Positions 56,270 through 64,000 of a stretch of 64,000 nucleotides of DNA are shown here, piece by piece (position 1 is the first letter of the stretch; every line of letters begins with the position of its first letter). Source of the stretch: Epilithonimonas hispanica. Its GTDB lineage: Bacteria; Bacteroidota; Bacteroidia; Flavobacteriales; Weeksellaceae. Position numbers and translations under genes: made by a program. The stretch lies in assembly GCF_003385395.1 (NCBI RefSeq), contig NZ_QNUG01000009.1:52986-116985 (forward strand). The letters are read 5' to 3'. The notes below the pieces were generated by a model. It was not told where the DNA came from. It worked only from the letters and a program-made list of their open reading frames with translations, and did not search any database.

Positions 56270-56333
56270 TTTAAAATCGTTGTGCCTTAAATCATTAGAT
56301 TGAATTTTAAAAACTTTATGCCTTTGCGATTAA
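56270..56333. repeat. Solitary arm of the GGCACAA repeat family
   Basis: On the minus strand reads GCAAAGGCATAAAGTTTTT followed by TTTAAGGCACAACGAT, the same block order as the repeats around the GxxExxY gene (44612, 45177). No gene is enclosed here. Confidence 0.55.
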
Positions 56334-56335
56334 AA

Positions 56336-57274
56336 TTATAAGTTATCGCTTTGATTATCATCTTTAGAAGGTTTTTGATTCTTGTCCTGATTTTTCTTTT
56401 TGTAAAAATAATAACCAATTCCTGCAATCAGAAACACTGGCCAAAAGAGTAGAAGGAATAACAAAATACTTCCAATAACATTCCAGCCAGATGAAATGGC
56501 GTCTGAAGATTTTTCTCCGAAAGTCTTATCTTTTTTGTTTTCCTGAGGTTTCAGATGATTATCATAAAGGGTGATTTCCAGATTCCCCAATTTATTTGGA
56601 TTGTAATTTTCACCTTTCACTTCTAGATTTTTATTCCGAATCATTCCAAGATTTTGAAGGTCTTCAACCAGATAATCGATTTTTTCAAACGGAACTTTTG
56701 CTGTCAAATAAAACGTTTGGAATTCATCATTGCTTACTAGATTTTCGGTTTTGACAGTTCCGTCATATTTTCTTATGATTTCTCGTAGAGATTGTTTGAC
56801 TTCGGAGATATTATCAACATTGATTTCAACTGAACCATTTTTTACCATTACATAACCTTCTTGAACTGTATTCTCTTTTTTTGCAGGTTTGTCTTTGTAG
56901 ATAACTTTGGTAAGAGGTTTTGTCGCTTTTGGGATTTCTTTTTTGATTTGATTTTTTATCGAATCTATATTAGAACTGATTTTTTTCTCTTCAATATCTT
57001 TTTTGAATTTCTCGACATTTTCAGAAATAGAATCGATTTTCTCTTTGCTATTCTCAAATGCTTTTTCTATTTCTTCTTTATTTTTAATCAAATCTTTGGC
57101 TTTCAGATTGACGGAATCCAAAACGGAATTGGTATCAAGATTATTTACAGTTTCAGAAGCTTTATCAATCAAAGAATCTGCGCTGGCGATTGTATTATTA
57201 GCTTGTTCTAATTCTGCTTTTTTACACATCGTAAGTGTGCTCAAAATAACGGCGGTCAATATTAATTTTTTCAT
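56336..57274 (-). CDS. DUF4349-type lipoprotein
   Basis: 312 aa. Lipobox at LSTLTMC (Cys 17). Residues ~25-110 are a charged coiled coil with Asn/Asp/Lys-rich heptads. Residues ~140-245 match DUF4349 (VKNGSVEINVDNISEVKQSL, FYLTAKVPFEKIDYLVEDLQNLG, GNLEITLYDN). A membrane helix with a basic tail follows near 268-295. Function unknown; the lipid anchor plus a C-terminal transmembrane helix are usual for this family. Confidence 0.82.
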   Translation of the reverse strand: MKKLILTAVILSTLTMCKKAELEQANNTIASADSLIDKASETVNNLDTNSVLDSVNLKAKDLIKNKEEIEKAFENSKEKIDSISENVEKFKKDIEEKKISSNIDSIKNQIKKEIPKATKPLTKVIYKDKPAKKENTVQEGYVMVKNGSVEINVDNISEVKQSLREIIRKYDGTVKTENLVSNDEFQTFYLTAKVPFEKIDYLVEDLQNLGMIRNKNLEVKGENYNPNKLGNLEITLYDNHLKPQENKKDKTFGEKSSDAISSGWNVIGSILLFLLLFWPVFLIAGIGYYFYKKKNQDKNQKPSKDDNQSDNL

Positions 57275-57475
57275 TGGGATAATTTTATGATGTAAAGCTA
57301 TCCAACAATCGAAAGAATGATTTGTAAATGAATCCGATAATTTTTGTAATATTTTAAATTAATGAAAATCAAACATTTAAATTGATTTTACAAATGATTT
57401 ACAAGAGTTTTGAATATTGATTTGTAAAGAAAAATAGCAGTTTCTTTGTTTTCAAGGTGTGAATTCTTAATTATC

Positions 57476-57505
57476 AAAAAAAATCCGCAGAAAACTCTGC
57501 GGATT
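57476..57505 (-). terminator. Terminator of prfC
   Basis: Perfect 10-bp stem 57482-57491 / 57496-57505 (AATCCGCAGA/TCTGCGGATT), tetraloop, and A-run on the plus strand giving the minus-strand U-tract. Confidence 0.85.
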
Positions 57506-57512
57506 ATATATT

Positions 57513-59105
57513 TTAATGATTCTGAAACTCACTGATAAAATGCAGTTTCACATTAGGGAACTTTTCCTGCGTCATATGAATCGTAAAAGACGAATCGGCT
57601 AAGAAAACCAATTGGTCATATTTGTCTCTTGCTAAGAAACGCTGTTTCAATCTCGCAAATTCTTTGAATTCCTCAGATTTTTCATCCGCTTCAACCCAAC
57701 AAGCTTTATGAATACTAATTGGTTCATAAGAACATTTCGCGCCATATTCGTGCTCCAAACGATATTGGATAACCTCATACTGAAGCGCACCAACCGTTCC
57801 GATGATTTTTCTGTTGTTCATTTCCAGAGTAAATAACTGAGCAACACCTTCGTCCATTAGCTGGTCAATACCTTTCGCTAATTGTTTCGCTTTCAATGGG
57901 TCATTATTATTGATGTAACGGAAATGTTCCGGAGAGAAACTCGGGATTCCTTTGAAACTCAGTTTTTCGCCCGCAGTCAACGTATCACCAATTCGGAAAC
58001 TTCCCGTATCGTGAAGACCTACAATATCGCCTGGGAAACTCTCGTCCACAACTTCTTTTTTATCTGCAAAGAAAGCGTTAGGAGAGGAGAACTTCATTTT
58101 TTTTCCTTCTCTTACAAGCAAGTAATTTTCATTTCTTTTGAAAGTTCCGGACACGATTTTCACAAACGCCAGACGGTCTCTGTGTTTCGGGTCCATATTT
58201 GCGTGGATTTTGAACACAAATCCCGTGAAATTTTGTTCTTCAGGTTTTACTATTCTTGTCTCACTTTCTTTTGGTTGAGGCATTGGCGCAATATCGATGA
58301 AAGCATTCAATAACTCACGAACTCCAAAATTATTAAGAGCAGAACCAAAGAAAACCGGCTGTAAATCGCCATTCATATAATCTTCACGATTAAATTCAGG
58401 ATAAACCGACTGAATCAAATCCAATTCTTCACGCAAAGTTGTCGCCGCTTTTGCACCAACCAATTCATCAATTTGAGAATCGTTGATATCATCAATTTTC
58501 AGAGATTCACCAACTTTCTGTTTTTTCTCTTCCAAAAACAATTGGATGTTATTTTCCCAAATATTATAAATCCCTTGAAAGTCGCTTCCCATACCAATCG
58601 GTAGAGAAAGTGGACAAACCGTCAAACCTAATTTCTGTTCCACTTCATCCAGCAAATCAAAAGCATCTTTACCTTCACGGTCCAATTTGTTGATGAAAAC
58701 AATCATCGGAATGTTTCGCATTCTACAAACCTGAACCAGTTTTTCTGTCTGTTCCTCAACCCCTTTTGCAACGTCTATCACAACAATTACAGAGTCAACC
58801 GCAGTCAGTGTTCGGTAAGTATCTTCCGCAAAATCCTTGTGACCAGGCGTATCCAGAATATTGATTTTGTGGTCTCTATATTCAAAAGCCAAAACTGAAG
58901 TCGCCACAGAAATCCCTCTTTGACGCTCGATTTCCATAAAGTCAGAAGTCGCTCCTTTTTTGATTTTGTTGGATTTTACAGCACCGGCTTCCTGAATCGC
59001 CCCTCCAAAAAGCAGGAGTTTTTCCGTGAGCGTGGTTTTTCCCGCATCGGGGTGGGAGATGATTCCGAAAGTTTTTCTTTTGCTGATTTCTTGTTGTAAA
59101 GACAT
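57513..59105 (-). CDS. prfC: Peptide chain release factor 3
   Basis: 530 aa translational GTPase that recycles RF1/RF2 after termination. G1 ISHPDAGKTTLTEKLL, G2 region QRGISVATSVLAFEY, G3 LDTPGHKDFAEDTYRTL and G4 INKLDREGKD are intact; KSNKIKKGATSDFMEIE and the C-terminal RF3 domain (VAQLFTLEMNNRKIIGTVGALQYEVIQYRLEHEYG) separate it from EF-G. Full length, single-gene unit. Confidence 0.97.
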   Translation of the reverse strand: MSLQQEISKRKTFGIISHPDAGKTTLTEKLLLFGGAIQEAGAVKSNKIKKGATSDFMEIERQRGISVATSVLAFEYRDHKINILDTPGHKDFAEDTYRTLTAVDSVIVVIDVAKGVEEQTEKLVQVCRMRNIPMIVFINKLDREGKDAFDLLDEVEQKLGLTVCPLSLPIGMGSDFQGIYNIWENNIQLFLEEKKQKVGESLKIDDINDSQIDELVGAKAATTLREELDLIQSVYPEFNREDYMNGDLQPVFFGSALNNFGVRELLNAFIDIAPMPQPKESETRIVKPEEQNFTGFVFKIHANMDPKHRDRLAFVKIVSGTFKRNENYLLVREGKKMKFSSPNAFFADKKEVVDESFPGDIVGLHDTGSFRIGDTLTAGEKLSFKGIPSFSPEHFRYINNNDPLKAKQLAKGIDQLMDEGVAQLFTLEMNNRKIIGTVGALQYEVIQYRLEHEYGAKCSYEPISIHKACWVEADEKSEEFKEFARLKQRFLARDKYDQLVFLADSSFTIHMTQEKFPNVKLHFISEFQNH

Positions 59106-59196
59106 AATAAAATTTGAGATTGCAAAAATCGTGATTTTTATCGGATTTTGAAAATCGAGTTTTTATAAAAGAAAATCTTCGAACATTAATTTGAGA

Positions 59197-59271
59197 GTCT
59201 CGCAGATTACTCAGATTTTGCAGATTGAAAACTCAATGGAAAATCTGCTAAATCAATTTAATCTGCGAGAG
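59197..59271. repeat. Inverted-repeat element (TCTCGCAGATT family)
   Basis: Arms 59197-59226 and 59240-59271 (TCTCGCAGATTA... / ...AATCTGCGAGA) pair imperfectly over about 30 bp around a short loop. No gene enclosed. Confidence 0.72.
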
Positions 59272-59290
59272 AATTATCTCAAACCTTTAT

Positions 59291-59480
59291 TTTAGGAGCT
59301 ATTTCCCGCTTTTAGTTTATACTGAGCTTGTCGAAGTGCTATATCTTTTTTGTCTCAGAAGTTTTGTTATCCAAACAACTTTTCCAGTTAAGACAAAAAA
59401 GGATGCCGCTGCAAAACGAAGTTTCGACGATTCAAATAAAAAAAATAAAAAATACAGAGTCAATCGGGGCTAGGGAATTT
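59291..59480 (+). ncRNA. Candidate structured element (Flavobacteria dispersed RNA-like)
   Basis: Segment starting TTTAGGAGCTATTTCCCGCT and ending near ATCGGGGCTAGGG. Stem ATATCTTTTTTGTCT (59341-59355) pairs with AGACAAAAAAGGAT (59391-59404), enclosing a smaller GAAGTTTTG/CAAACAACTTTT hairpin. I recall similar GGAGCT...GGGGCTAGG elements as dispersed repeats in flavobacterial genomes, possibly the Flavo-1 type RNA, but cannot verify it. A REP-like half (59321-59338) appears to be inserted in it. Confidence 0.4.
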
Positions 59481-59534
59481 ATCATCAAATCAACATTCAT
59501 TCAAAAGAAAAAAAGTTTTGGTTTCAAAACAGTG

Positions 59535-59992
59535 GTGGAAAACCAAATGATTTTGACGGAGGTCACAAAACGATCGTAGGAAACCAAAATAACTTTGGCG
59601 GAGGTTACAAAACAACCGTAGGAAACAAAATGACTTTGACGGAGGTCACAAAACGACCGTAGGAAACCAAAATAACTTTGACGGAGGTTACAAAACGACC
59701 GTAGGAAACCAAAACAACTTTGGTGGAGGTTACAAAACAACCGTGGGAAACAAAATGACTTTGACGGAGGTTACAAAACGACCGTAGGAAACCAAAATAA
59801 CTTTGACGGAGGTTACAAAACGACCGTAGGAAACCAAAACAACTTTGACGGAGGTTACAAAACGACCGTAGGAAACCAAAACAACTTTGGTGGAGGTTAC
59901 AAAACAACCGTGGGAAACCAAAACAACTTTGGTGGAGGTTACAAAACAACCGTGGGAAACAAAGTGACTTTGGCGAAGGTTACAAAACGATT
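59535..59992. repeat. Tandem repeat, 11 copies of a 41/42-bp unit
   Basis: Units begin at 59535, 59576, 59618, 59659, 59701, 59743, 59784, 59826, 59868, 59910 and 59952. Each reads like GTAGGAAACCAAAAyAACTT, then TGRYGGAGGTTACAAAACRACC. Lengths are 41, 42, 41, 42, 42, 41, 42, 42, 42, 42 and 41, so no reading frame is kept; the repeat is non-coding. It fills most of the 971-bp gap between prfC and the SulP gene, which otherwise holds the elements at 59197-59271, 59291-59480 and 60025-60047. Confidence 0.92.
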
Positions 59993-60024
59993 AGCGGAAT
60001 GAAATAGCAGTTCTGATTTTGGAT

Positions 60025-60047
60025 TGTCAGTCTGAGGTTCTCGAAGA
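60025..60047. repeat. REP-like half element
   Basis: TTGTCAGTCTGAGG followed by TTCTCGAAG, same family as the right half of 32741-32806. Confidence 0.6.
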
Positions 60048-60076
60048 CATATAAAAAATAAAATTCCTAATTAATA

Positions 60077-61603
60077 TCAATTCTTCAAAACGCCATATTC
60101 CGGGTCTTCGATAATATTAATATCAACAATCTTCTCCGCATTTTTTATCAATCTTCTGCAATCAGGACTAAGATGTTTTAAACGAACAATTTTCCCTTGA
60201 TTGTGATAACGTTCAGTCAGTTTATTCAGAATGTCAATTGCAGACATATCTACGACACGACTTTCTTTAAAATCGATTACAACTTCTTTTGGGTCATTCA
60301 TCACATCAAATTTCTCTGCAAAAACAGTTGTAGAACCAAAGAATAATGGTCCAAAAATTTCGTAATGTTTCACGCCGTTTTCATCAACAAACTTTCTCGC
60401 TCTAATTCTCTTCGCACTTTCCCAGGCAAAAACCAAAGCTGAAATAATCACACCAATCAAAACTGCCAAAGCCAGATTGTGAAGGAAAACCGTAATCAAA
60501 GTTACAACAACCATTACAAAAATATCAGATTTTGGAAATCTTTTAATTGCTTTAAAGCTTGCCCATTCAAACGTTCCAATAGAAACCATAATCATCACAC
60601 CAACCAAAGCTGCAACAGGCATTTTTCCAATAATTGGTGCTCCAAAAAGTATAATAAAAAGAATAATCATAGCTGCAATAATTCCAGATAATCTGGCTCT
60701 TGCTCCAGCTGATAGATTTACCAAAGTCTGAGCAATCATTGGACAACCGCCCATTCCGAAAAAGAAACCGTTCAGGATATTAGCAGTTCCTTGTGCAACG
60801 CATTCTCTGTTGCTATTTCCTTTGGTATTTGTGATTTCGTCAACCAGATTTAAAGTCAATAATCCTTCCGTTAATCCAACCGTTGACATTATCAAAGCAA
60901 ATGGAAAAATGATTTTCAGAACTTCAAAAGATAACGCTACATTCGGAATGTGAAATGGCGGGAAACCTCCGGCAATATTGGCAATGTCGTTTACAGTTTT
61001 AGTCTGGATTCCGAAAATCATTACCAAAGCAAAAGTGACAGCAATCGCTACCAAAGAAGCCGGAATTTTCTTCGTTAACTTCGGAAAGATTAATACGATA
61101 AAAATCGTCAGAGCTACCAAACCAATCATTATGTAAAGTGGATTTCCTGACAGCCAATTCTCCGTTCCTTGAACCTTAAACTGATTAATCTGCGACATAA
61201 AAATCACAATGGCCAATCCATTCACAAAACCATACATCACCGATTGCGGAACCAATCTGATAAATTTTCCGAGTTTAAAAATTCCGATAATGATTTGGAT
61301 AATTCCTGCTAAAACCACGGTTGCAAAAACATATTCGATACCGTGTGAAATCATTAAAGGAATCAAGACAATAACAGTTGCACCTGCGCCACCGGAAATC
61401 AATCCTGGTCTTCCGCCGAGAATCGCAGTTACCAATCCCATTATGAAAGCGGCGTACAAACCTGTCAACGGGGAAAATCCAGCAAGAATAGCAAACGACA
61501 AAGATTCTGGAATCATTGTCATTGCAACAGTTAATCCAGCAAAGATTTCGTTTTTATAATTTACTTTTTGAGAGAAATCAAAAAGATTGAGAACTTTTTG
61601 CAT
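60077..61603 (-). CDS. SulP family inorganic anion transporter with STAS domain
   Basis: 508 aa. About 10-12 membrane segments including the SulP motif region MIPESLSFAILAGFSPLTGLYAAF near residue 31 and GGCPMIAQTLVNLSAGARARLSG. The cytoplasmic C terminus (from about residue 400) is a STAS domain (VVIDFKESRVVDMSAIDILNKL). Transports sulfate, bicarbonate or another anion; the sequence does not decide. The MFS gene lies 35 bp upstream and may be co-transcribed. Confidence 0.93.
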   Translation of the reverse strand: MQKVLNLFDFSQKVNYKNEIFAGLTVAMTMIPESLSFAILAGFSPLTGLYAAFIMGLVTAILGGRPGLISGGAGATVIVLIPLMISHGIEYVFATVVLAGIIQIIIGIFKLGKFIRLVPQSVMYGFVNGLAIVIFMSQINQFKVQGTENWLSGNPLYIMIGLVALTIFIVLIFPKLTKKIPASLVAIAVTFALVMIFGIQTKTVNDIANIAGGFPPFHIPNVALSFEVLKIIFPFALIMSTVGLTEGLLTLNLVDEITNTKGNSNRECVAQGTANILNGFFFGMGGCPMIAQTLVNLSAGARARLSGIIAAMIILFIILFGAPIIGKMPVAALVGVMIMVSIGTFEWASFKAIKRFPKSDIFVMVVVTLITVFLHNLALAVLIGVIISALVFAWESAKRIRARKFVDENGVKHYEIFGPLFFGSTTVFAEKFDVMNDPKEVVIDFKESRVVDMSAIDILNKLTERYHNQGKIVRLKHLSPDCRRLIKNAEKIVDINIIEDPEYGVLKN

Positions 61604-61638
61604 ATCAATTTAAAATGCGAAAATAGTAGAATTAATTA

Positions 61639-62826
61639 TTATTTCGATTGATTCGTTTTCAGATAATAAGCTAGGGCTAAACCTAACATCACAATTCCAA
61701 TACTGAAAGGGAAAATGTAAGGCAATCCAAAAGCATCAGCAACACCGCCGATCAAAGGACCAGTTATACCAAGCGAAATATCGATGAATAATCCATAACC
61801 AGCTAAAGCCGAACCTTGATTGGAAGAAGGAACAGTTTTCATTGCCATAACTCCCAAAGCAGGAAAAATTAATGAAAATCCTAAACCTGTGATTCCTGCA
61901 CCAATTAATGCAAAATAAGGATGATAAGACAAGCTAATAATTGTCAAGCCCAAGGTTTCTACAGCTAAACTCGCAATCGCAACGTTGATTCCGCCAAATC
62001 GATTAATCGCATTACTGAAAACTAATCTTCCGGCAACAAACAAAATTCCAAAAACAGATAAACACATTGCGCCATTTTGCCAATGGTAATAATCGTAATA
62101 AAGTGTAATAAATGTAGAAATAGTAGCAAATCCTAATCCTCCTAAAGCCAAACAAAGCCCAAAAGGAGCGACTTTTCCAAGTACATTCCAAAAGGATTTT
62201 TGCTCTTCTTCGGAAGAATGTTTTCCGGTTCTGTTTTCTTTGGTTCTTGCCACGAAAAACCCGATTAATCCTAAAATAACAATCAGAATTCCTAAACCAT
62301 AAAAATTAAAGTTCTTTACAATCGTAACGCCCAAAGATGCTCCTAACGCTAAAGCTCCGTAACAAGCAACACCGTTGTAAGAAATGATTTTTGCAGTATA
62401 TTTTTCTCCGAAAGTCATAATCGCCCAGTTAATTGGGCTTGCGCCAACCATTCCTTCTGCACCTCCGGTAAAAAGTCTCGTGATAATTAGAAATAACAAA
62501 CTTATAATAGGAGAGAATCTGAAATAATAAACCATTATCAATACCACTCCTGTAAAAGCAAAACTCAGCATACTTGCTAAAACAGCTGGTTTAGGACCTT
62601 TGCTATCGATAATTTTACCGGAATAGGCTCTCATCAAAAAAGTCATTATGTATTGTAAACTAATCACAATTCCTGCAACCAACATACTAAATCCAAGACC
62701 TTTGCTAATGAAAATCGGTAAAACAGATAATGATAATCCGATGATGAAATAACCTATAAACGTGAAAAAGACGTATGAAATAACGGAATATGAGAAATTT
62801 TTGCTTTGTCCAATCGTTGCATCCAT
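61639..62826 (-). CDS. MFS transporter, YfcJ/YhhS-like
   Basis: 395 aa, about 12 membrane segments. Between TM2 and TM3 SGKIIDSKGPKPAVL is the MFS loop motif (DxxGxxP form); RLFTGGAEGMVGAS follows in TM4. Closest in pattern to the YfcJ/YhhS group of putative efflux or arabinose-type exporters. The substrate is unknown. A minus-strand TAATTTTG box at 62846-62853 is a candidate -7 element. Confidence 0.88.
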   Translation of the reverse strand: MDATIGQSKNFSYSVISYVFFTFIGYFIIGLSLSVLPIFISKGLGFSMLVAGIVISLQYIMTFLMRAYSGKIIDSKGPKPAVLASMLSFAFTGVVLIMVYYFRFSPIISLLFLIITRLFTGGAEGMVGASPINWAIMTFGEKYTAKIISYNGVACYGALALGASLGVTIVKNFNFYGLGILIVILGLIGFFVARTKENRTGKHSSEEEQKSFWNVLGKVAPFGLCLALGGLGFATISTFITLYYDYYHWQNGAMCLSVFGILFVAGRLVFSNAINRFGGINVAIASLAVETLGLTIISLSYHPYFALIGAGITGLGFSLIFPALGVMAMKTVPSSNQGSALAGYGLFIDISLGITGPLIGGVADAFGLPYIFPFSIGIVMLGLALAYYLKTNQSK

Positions 62827-62976
62827 AACATTAAATTAGCAGATGCAAAATTACTTCTTATAGGCTTCTTACTAAGAATCTTTACAGTTAATAAATTAAT
62901 AAATTTTTATAGACGGAGTCAATAATCAGCAGAAAATTCTATAAAAATCTGTAACTTTCGGGTTTTAATAATTAAT

Positions 62977-63888
62977 TTGAAATTCCTTATTATAATTCCA
63001 TCACACAACGAAGAAAGTAACATTTCTTTTTGTCTAGAATCTTTGAAAAATCAGAGTTTTCAAGATTTTATTTGTGTGATTGTGAATGATGGTTCTACTG
63101 ATAGAACTTCTGAAATTATTAATGATTTCAAGTTTCATGATTCAAGATTTAAGATTTGGGACTTAGAAAAATCTGAACATTCTCCTGGTGCAAAAGTCGT
63201 GAGAACTTTTAATAGTGGTTTGGAATCTGTTGATTGGAAAGACTTTGATGTGATTTGTAAGTATGATGCAGATATTGTTTTTCCTCAAAATTATTTAGAA
63301 AAAATTAATCAAGTCTTCGAAACCAATCCAAAAGCTGGAATTGTTTCAGGTTTAGTTTATATCAAAAATTACAAACAAAATCCTGAAATCAAAAACCTCA
63401 GAAATCCAAACGAAGATTGGAAAGATTTCATCAATAAGAATCAAGATTGGGTTTTCGAAAATCTTTCTTCCAAAAATCACGTTCGTGGTCCGATAAAAGC
63501 CTATAGAAAAGAATGTTTCGAAGATATGAACGGTTTGCGAGAAGTTCTTGGCTGGGATAATCTCGATATTTTATTGGCTAAAAAAAGCAAATGGGAAGTT
63601 GTAACAATCAAAGAACTTTGGGTAAAACATCTTCGTCCAACTGCTTACAAATACAAATCTCAAAAGGCTGAGAAACTTGGTCAGTATTTTTATAATATCG
63701 GTTTGAGTTTGCCTTTAGCAATGATTTCTTCAGCAAAATCCAGTTTCAAAAATCGTTCTGCAAAAGAGTTTTTTATCACAATCAATTCTTTTCTGAAACA
63801 AAAAGAACAACGAAATCTAAGTAAAGAAGAAATCAAATTCATCCGAAATCTTCGCTGGAAAGATTTTTTTAGAAACTTTAAAAGATAG
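62977..63888 (+). CDS. Glycosyltransferase family 2 protein
   Basis: 303 aa from a TTG start (KFLIIIPSHNEESNISFCLESL). GT-A fold: nucleotide-binding IVNDGSTDRTSEII and the metal-binding DxD-type segment CKYDADIVFP. No membrane segment, so a cytoplasmic or peripheral enzyme that adds a sugar to a glycan or lipid carrier. No neighbouring polysaccharide genes are in view, so the product is open. Confidence 0.9.
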   Translation: MKFLIIIPSHNEESNISFCLESLKNQSFQDFICVIVNDGSTDRTSEIINDFKFHDSRFKIWDLEKSEHSPGAKVVRTFNSGLESVDWKDFDVICKYDADIVFPQNYLEKINQVFETNPKAGIVSGLVYIKNYKQNPEIKNLRNPNEDWKDFINKNQDWVFENLSSKNHVRGPIKAYRKECFEDMNGLREVLGWDNLDILLAKKSKWEVVTIKELWVKHLRPTAYKYKSQKAEKLGQYFYNIGLSLPLAMISSAKSSFKNRSAKEFFITINSFLKQKEQRNLSKEEIKFIRNLRWKDFFRNFKR

Positions 63889-63902
63889 AAAACAAAAAAA
63901 TG

Positions 63903-63936
63903 AATCCGTCTCACAACTTGAGGCGGATTTTTTTTG
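63903..63936 (+). terminator. Rho-independent terminator
   Basis: 11-bp stem 63903-63913 / 63919-63929 (AATCCGTCTCA/TGAGGCGGATT, one G-T pair) followed by T-run. Confidence 0.88.
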
Positions 63937-63963
63937 GTTATAATTGTTATTTTTTGTATATTT

Positions 63964-64000
63964 ATATCTGATAATCAGATATTTGTCTATGAATTTCAAG
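63964..64000 (+). promoter_or_regulatory. Palindrome and possible start of the next gene
   Basis: 8-bp palindrome ATATCTGA/TCAGATAT (63964-63971 / 63975-63982) followed by ATG at 63989, which may begin a gene (MNFK...) cut by the window edge. An operator role is a guess. Confidence 0.3.

Noticed and set aside
59328..59579. Plus-strand 83-codon frame starting in the candidate RNA
   Set aside because: It begins in a REP-like sequence and ends in the tandem repeat; composition is not protein-like.
59501..59949. Minus-strand reading frames made of repeated FCNLRQSxFGFLRS units
   Set aside because: They are translations of the 41/42-bp tandem repeat; the unit length is not kept to multiples of three, so no protein repeat is conserved, and there is no start region.
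59535..59992. CRISPR array
   Set aside because: Units follow each other without unique spacers and vary among themselves; no cas genes are near.

Overview
The window looks like a chromosome segment of a Bacteroidota bacterium, most likely Chryseobacterium or a near relative in Flavobacteriia. The DNA is A+T-rich. Several upstream regions carry the Bacteroidota promoter form (a TAnnTTTG -7 element, in the best cases 19-20 nt downstream of TTG). The gene set is typical of the group: TamB with a lipoprotein TamL, monomeric isocitrate dehydrogenase, TonB-plug/MG2 proteins and LemA. No rRNA, tRNA, CRISPR array or insertion sequence was found.

Layout. 1-2.7 kb: 3' part of a CzcA/CusA-type heavy-metal RND pump. 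3.1-7.7 kb: a secreted peptide-deformylase-like protein, a small membrane protein, a GIDE/LemA membrane operon in which two of three genes are frameshifted, and an acyltransferase. 7.8-9.6 kb: a decayed outer-membrane beta-barrel gene behind a TetR regulator. 9.9-17.3 kb: tamB-tamL. 17.4-25.6 kb: an AddB-like nuclease, an MG2/TonB-plug protein, isocitrate dehydrogenase and thiol peroxidase. 25.7-33 kb: a complete trp operon on the minus strand (trpE, an S23-type four-helix-bundle gene, trpG, D, C, F, B, A) preceded by a trpL leader peptide with three consecutive Trp codons and an attenuator. 33-36.7 kb: thioesterase, ArsC-like protein, DUF763, and an A+T-rich two-gene cassette (solitary GT51 transglycosylase plus nucleotidyltransferase-like protein). 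36.7-43.6 kb: a MarR-controlled beta-oxidation operon interrupted by two more S23 genes. 43.6-46.9 kb: iron-type ABC transporter genes split by a GxxExxY gene, then a TlpA-like lipoprotein. 47-52.1 kb: reductase, SanA-like protein, uridine kinase, DivIC/FtsB-like protein, small subunit of methylmalonyl-CoA mutase, pseudouridine synthase. 52.1-64 kb: amidase, DUF1287, glutaryl-CoA-dehydrogenase-like enzyme, TPR protein, DUF4349 lipoprotein, prfC, a repeat-rich 1-kb spacer, SulP and MFS transporters, and a family 2 glycosyltransferase.

The most unusual pattern is a set of inverted-repeat (hairpin) elements in operon spacers. Arms are about 20-50 nt, and several unrelated sequence families are present. 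They often supply the stop codon or last residues of the upstream gene. Four of them enclose a small gene: three S23-type four-helix-bundle genes and one GxxExxY gene. Each enclosed gene lies inside a metabolic or transport operon and points the same way as the operon. The arrangement resembles the S23-coding intervening sequences of 23S rRNA moved into mRNA. Other points of note are trp attenuation, a deformylase homologue with Asp in place of the metal-binding Cys, an 11-copy 41/42-bp tandem repeat beside a candidate structured RNA, and the GT51-nucleotidyltransferase pair.
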